From assembly GCA_017990865.1 (NCBI GenBank), contig JAGNNB010000113.1:1-8649 (forward strand): a DNA stretch of 8,649 nucleotides, given 5' to 3'. Source of the DNA: Lysobacteraceae bacterium (lineage in GTDB: Bacteria > Pseudomonadota > Gammaproteobacteria > Xanthomonadales > Xanthomonadaceae). A program made the translations under genes and the position numbers. Shown one piece after another: positions 6,973 through 8,649 of this stretch (its first letter is position 1; each line of letters opens with the position of its first letter). The notes beneath the pieces were generated by a model. It searched no databases and was not told the DNA's origin. It saw only the letters and a program-made list of their open reading frames with translations.

Positions 6973-7218
6973 CGTTCGCCTCGTCGTTGCGTTCATCACG
7001 GGCGGGGTCATGGGCCAGGCGACAAGCCACGGCGCGAACCCGCTCACGGTCGGCGCAGGGCGCCCGTCTGGATCAACGCATTCGAGCGTGCAGATCGGCC
7101 GCGCAAGGCGCTGGGTATCGCAGGGCGGGCAGAGTGCGGTTCGCTGTATGGGCGAAAACGGCGTTACGCCGTTCGGTGGGCTCGGTCGCGCGGCGTTGAG
7201 AAGCGTCCTGCGAGGGCT
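6973..7218. other. intergenic region, no gene recognised
   Basis: These 246 bp between the lipoprotein stop and the small secreted protein gene hold the terminator-like hairpin at 7155-7173 and, presumably, a minus-strand promoter for the secreted protein gene; no clear -35/-10 pair is visible. Open frames here are not protein-like. Confidence 0.45.
7155..7173 (-). terminator. probable weak intrinsic terminator after the lipoprotein gene
   Basis: On the minus strand, AACGGCG, loop TAA, CGCCGTT form a perfect 7-bp stem, followed directly by two more T (TTTT in all). It begins about 45 bp past the lipoprotein stop. The T-run is short, so termination may be partial. Confidence 0.55.
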
Positions 7219-7623
7219 TCAGGGGATCGCTTCGACCGCGGCTTCCATCATCCGTGTCCTGCCGTCCCTGACCGGCCGGCAAGTGACTCGATATCGATCG
7301 CCGGAAGACAATGCGATATCGAAAGAAGGCGACGCGTGCGCATCGACGCCGATGGTGCAACTGACGAGCACTCTGTAGCGTCCAGGCTGCAGAAAGATCC
7401 GTTTGAACCGGTTTTGGCCGAAAGGTTCGTCCGTCCCGAAGATGCGCTTGCCGTTCGCGGCGTAAACCGCTTCTATCGCGGTATCCAGCGCAAGACTGTT
7501 CGCGGTTTCCAGATACGCCAAGCTTTCTTTCGGCGCACCGGCCGTGTTGTAGTAAACCGGCGTGTGAGCGCAGCCGCTCAGAAGGCATGCGATCGCCGCA
7601 ACCGGCAACAGCGTCTTTTTCAT
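7219..7623 (-). CDS. lipoprotein of unknown function, probably outer-membrane anchored
   Basis: A 134-aa protein from the ATG at 7623. MKKTLLPVAAIACLLSGC is a standard lipoprotein signal with lipobox LSGC and lipidated Cys18; Ala19 at position +2 favours transport to the outer membrane. The mature part has a central segment (LQPGRYRVLVSC, 78-89) and a later strand (SGDRYRVTC, 107-115), the alternating pattern of a small beta-sandwich; Cys89 and Cys115 could form a disulfide. Similar 'PG-x-Y-x-V' strands occur in several small proteobacterial lipoproteins, but no family is named here. The frame is open to an ATG at 7662, which would add an unlikely N-terminus (Met-Asp-Gly-Gly); the lipoprotein signal decides the start. 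A GGGG about 10 nt upstream may serve as the ribosome site. A GTAG repeat lies directly upstream and a hairpin downstream, so it may be a single-gene transcript. Confidence 0.82.
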   Translation of the reverse strand: MKKTLLPVAAIACLLSGCAHTPVYYNTAGAPKESLAYLETANSLALDTAIEAVYAANGKRIFGTDEPFGQNRFKRIFLQPGRYRVLVSCTIGVDAHASPSFDIALSSGDRYRVTCRPVRDGRTRMMEAAVEAIP

Positions 7624-7666
7624 TCGTCGTAAGCCCCAGGCCATCACCATTCCCCCATCCAACCCC

Positions 7667-7687
7667 GTAGAGCGGGTGCAACCCGCC
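7667..7687 (+). repeat. GTAG-type REP palindrome, copy 2
   Basis: The foot GTAG is followed by AGCGGGT, loop GCA, ACCCGCC; one outer stem pair is lost compared with copy 1. It lies in the 85-bp gap between the lipoprotein gene and the orphan gene, same orientation as the other copies, and is followed by TTCTGCG, similar to the TTCCGCG after copy 3. Confidence 0.78.
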
Positions 7688-7708
7688 TTCTGCGGGCTGA
7701 GTTCTAAG

Positions 7709-8251
7709 TCACGGGTATTTGCTTGCGTATTGCGTCAACGTCGTTTGGATCAGTGTGTCGATTGCCTGGGGAAGTCCGCCCGCCACGCCGCCCCCGACCG
7801 CATACCGGCCTTTGGGCGCCGAGTCTTGATTTTGCCATCCCAAAACGGTCCATCCCTTGTCGAGCAACGCCTTGATGTAATCCAGGTCGGCTTGGACGAC
7901 TTGATCTTGCGTGCGCCCGCCGAAATCGCTGTAGGTCATCGTGGTGATGGGCGCGATTTCCAACTTGCGTTGCAGCGAAGCGTTTTGCCCTCCCAGCAAC
8001 GATTCCATCTCGCGCATGACATCCGCTTGATTGGCTCCGGACGTTTTCGTGTTCCATCCACCGCCATCGTAGGCGGCGTGAATCGCCACGGTTTGGCCAT
8101 AGTTGGCCGAATACGTGATGGCGACACCGGGCGAACCCGCATCGATCCGCGCTTGCGCCTCGGCGACGATCGCGGCGGCCTGATGCGACGAGGCCGACTT
8201 GTTGCCGTTCTGGTCTATGTACGGAAGATAGAAAGCGACGAACTGTCCCAT
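7709..8251 (-). CDS. protein of unknown function, 180 aa, cytosolic type
   Basis: I do not recognise this protein. It starts with MGQFVAFYLPYIDQNGNKSA, has no signal peptide, no Cys and no membrane segment. The pattern is alternating alpha/beta: helix 21-38, strands near 43-57 (GVAITYSANYG, TVAIHAAYD), a Gly-rich turn with Trp-Asn (GGGWN, about 61-65), helix 75-85 (DVMREMESLLGG), a strand (ITTMTYSDFGG), helix near 115-130, strand TVLGW, then a Gly-rich loop (VGGGVAGG) and a final helix. The start at 8251 is set by AAAGGAG 8 nt upstream; the frame is open to 8437, but that part runs through a GTAG repeat and is Cys- and Arg-rich, so it is rejected. It is flanked on both sides by GTAG repeats. 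Its AT content seems slightly higher than that of the genes to the left, which may hint at later arrival. Confidence 0.75.
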   Translation of the reverse strand: MGQFVAFYLPYIDQNGNKSASSHQAAAIVAEAQARIDAGSPGVAITYSANYGQTVAIHAAYDGGGWNTKTSGANQADVMREMESLLGGQNASLQRKLEIAPITTMTYSDFGGRTQDQVVQADLDYIKALLDKGWTVLGWQNQDSAPKGRYAVGGGVAGGLPQAIDTLIQTTLTQYASKYP

Positions 8252-8259
8252 TGCGATGA

Positions 8260-8266
8260 CTCCTTT
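8260..8266 (-). promoter_or_regulatory. Shine-Dalgarno deciding the orphan gene start
   Basis: AAAGGAG on the minus strand, 8 nt before the ATG at 8251. It is the strongest ribosome site on the minus strand in this window and supports the 180-aa form over the longer open frame. Confidence 0.75.
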
Positions 8267-8374
8267 GTGATCGAACGGCATCGCGAGACGGAACAGATGC
8301 AGGCGCATCGAGCGGGTCTCGCATCCGCCGCATGCCCAACCACGATACGCCTTCGCGCAAATCGATGCATCGCC

Positions 8375-8396
8375 GTAGGGCGGGTGCCAACCCGCC
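8375..8396 (+). repeat. GTAG-type REP palindrome, copy 3
   Basis: The foot GTAG is followed by GGCGGGT, a four-base loop GCCA, then ACCCGCC: the same stem as copy 1 with one extra loop base. It lies upstream of the orphan gene in the region 8252-8533, which holds no recognised gene; a self-complementary CGATGCATCG (8363-8372) sits just before it. Confidence 0.8.
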
Positions 8397-8533
8397 TTCC
8401 GCGAATCGCGCGCACCGTACAAACCCGCGCATTTCAACGCTCAACGCAATTCGCGACGTATCGCGTCTACTCGGGAGGCGTCCGCCCAACCCGCGTCAGC
8501 AAGCGAACATTGATCCCCTGTTTCCTCAACGGC

Positions 8534-8649
8534 TTACGGAGCGCGCAAACGGCGACAGCAAGCGCCGAGTTCCGCGGCGGCGATGTCCGGTTCGACCCAC
8601 TCCGCATAGGTCGCAAGTCGGAATTGATTGGGAGGGATCGAGGTATACG
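8534..8649 (-). CDS. possible C-terminal end of an unidentified protein (partial)
   Basis: Minus-strand reading from the right edge gives 37 codons and then TAA at 8534-8536. The peptide (IPPNQFRLATYAEWVEPDI, then AAAELGACCRRLRAP) has mixed composition and mostly G/C third positions, more protein-like than the other frames, including an open plus-strand frame. It is too short to name. If real, its stop lies about 280 bp upstream of the orphan gene on the same strand. Confidence 0.4.
   Translation of the reverse strand, partial: YTSIPPNQFRLATYAEWVEPDIAAAELGACCRRLRAP

Noticed and set aside
8252..8437. N-terminal extension of the orphan protein
   Set aside because: It crosses a GTAG repeat, is Cys/Arg-rich and lacks a ribosome site, while AAAGGAG precedes the ATG at 8251.
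7704..8489. 261-codon minus-strand frame overlapping the orphan gene
   Set aside because: Arg/Ser-rich throughout, no ribosome site; shadow of the 180-aa frame.
1..8649. CRISPR array, tRNA, rRNA or insertion-sequence transposase
   Set aside because: No regularly spaced repeats, no cloverleaf-like segment and no transposase motif seen on either strand.

Overview
The window is GC-rich, with a strong G/C bias at third codon positions. It looks like chromosomal accessory DNA of a gammaproteobacterium of the Xanthomonadales (Lysobacter/Stenotrophomonas/Xanthomonas type). The reasons are the codon use, the protein types (CE4 deacetylase, PGRP-fold amidase, small Cys-rich secreted protein) and three short palindromic repeats that begin with GTAG, like the GTAG-type REPs known from Stenotrophomonas. 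This placement is an inference; there is no rRNA or other taxonomic marker.

Left part, minus strand (1-2162): a three-gene run, transcribed right to left. It encodes a secreted NodB/CE4 polysaccharide deacetylase (1140-2162), a four-helix small membrane protein starting one base after its stop (767-1138), and an AraC-type regulator with an N-terminal cupin (1-683) whose C-terminus lies beyond the window. A 347-bp region (2163-2509) separates this run from a divergent plus-strand pair.

Middle, plus strand (2510-4251): an SGNH hydrolase overlaps by ATGA a secreted protein with the residues of a zinc amidase (N-acetylmuramoyl-L-alanine amidase/PGRP fold). Both halves of the divergent locus therefore encode likely hydrolases of glycan or cell-wall material.

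Right part, minus strand (4342-8251): the most unusual section. Four genes follow one another, transcribed right to left: a 180-aa orphan cytosolic-type protein, a lipoprotein, a small secreted four-cysteine protein, and a 729-aa protein with a DUF4157 (eCIS_core) HELTH domain. The last carries a C-terminal region that reads as about eight amphipathic beta strands ending in Phe, but has no Sec signal. No contractile-injection structural gene is in the window, so a link to an injection system is only suggested by family knowledge. GTAG repeats sit at the 3' end of the amidase gene and on both sides of the orphan gene. A probable C-terminal fragment of another minus-strand gene enters from the right edge.
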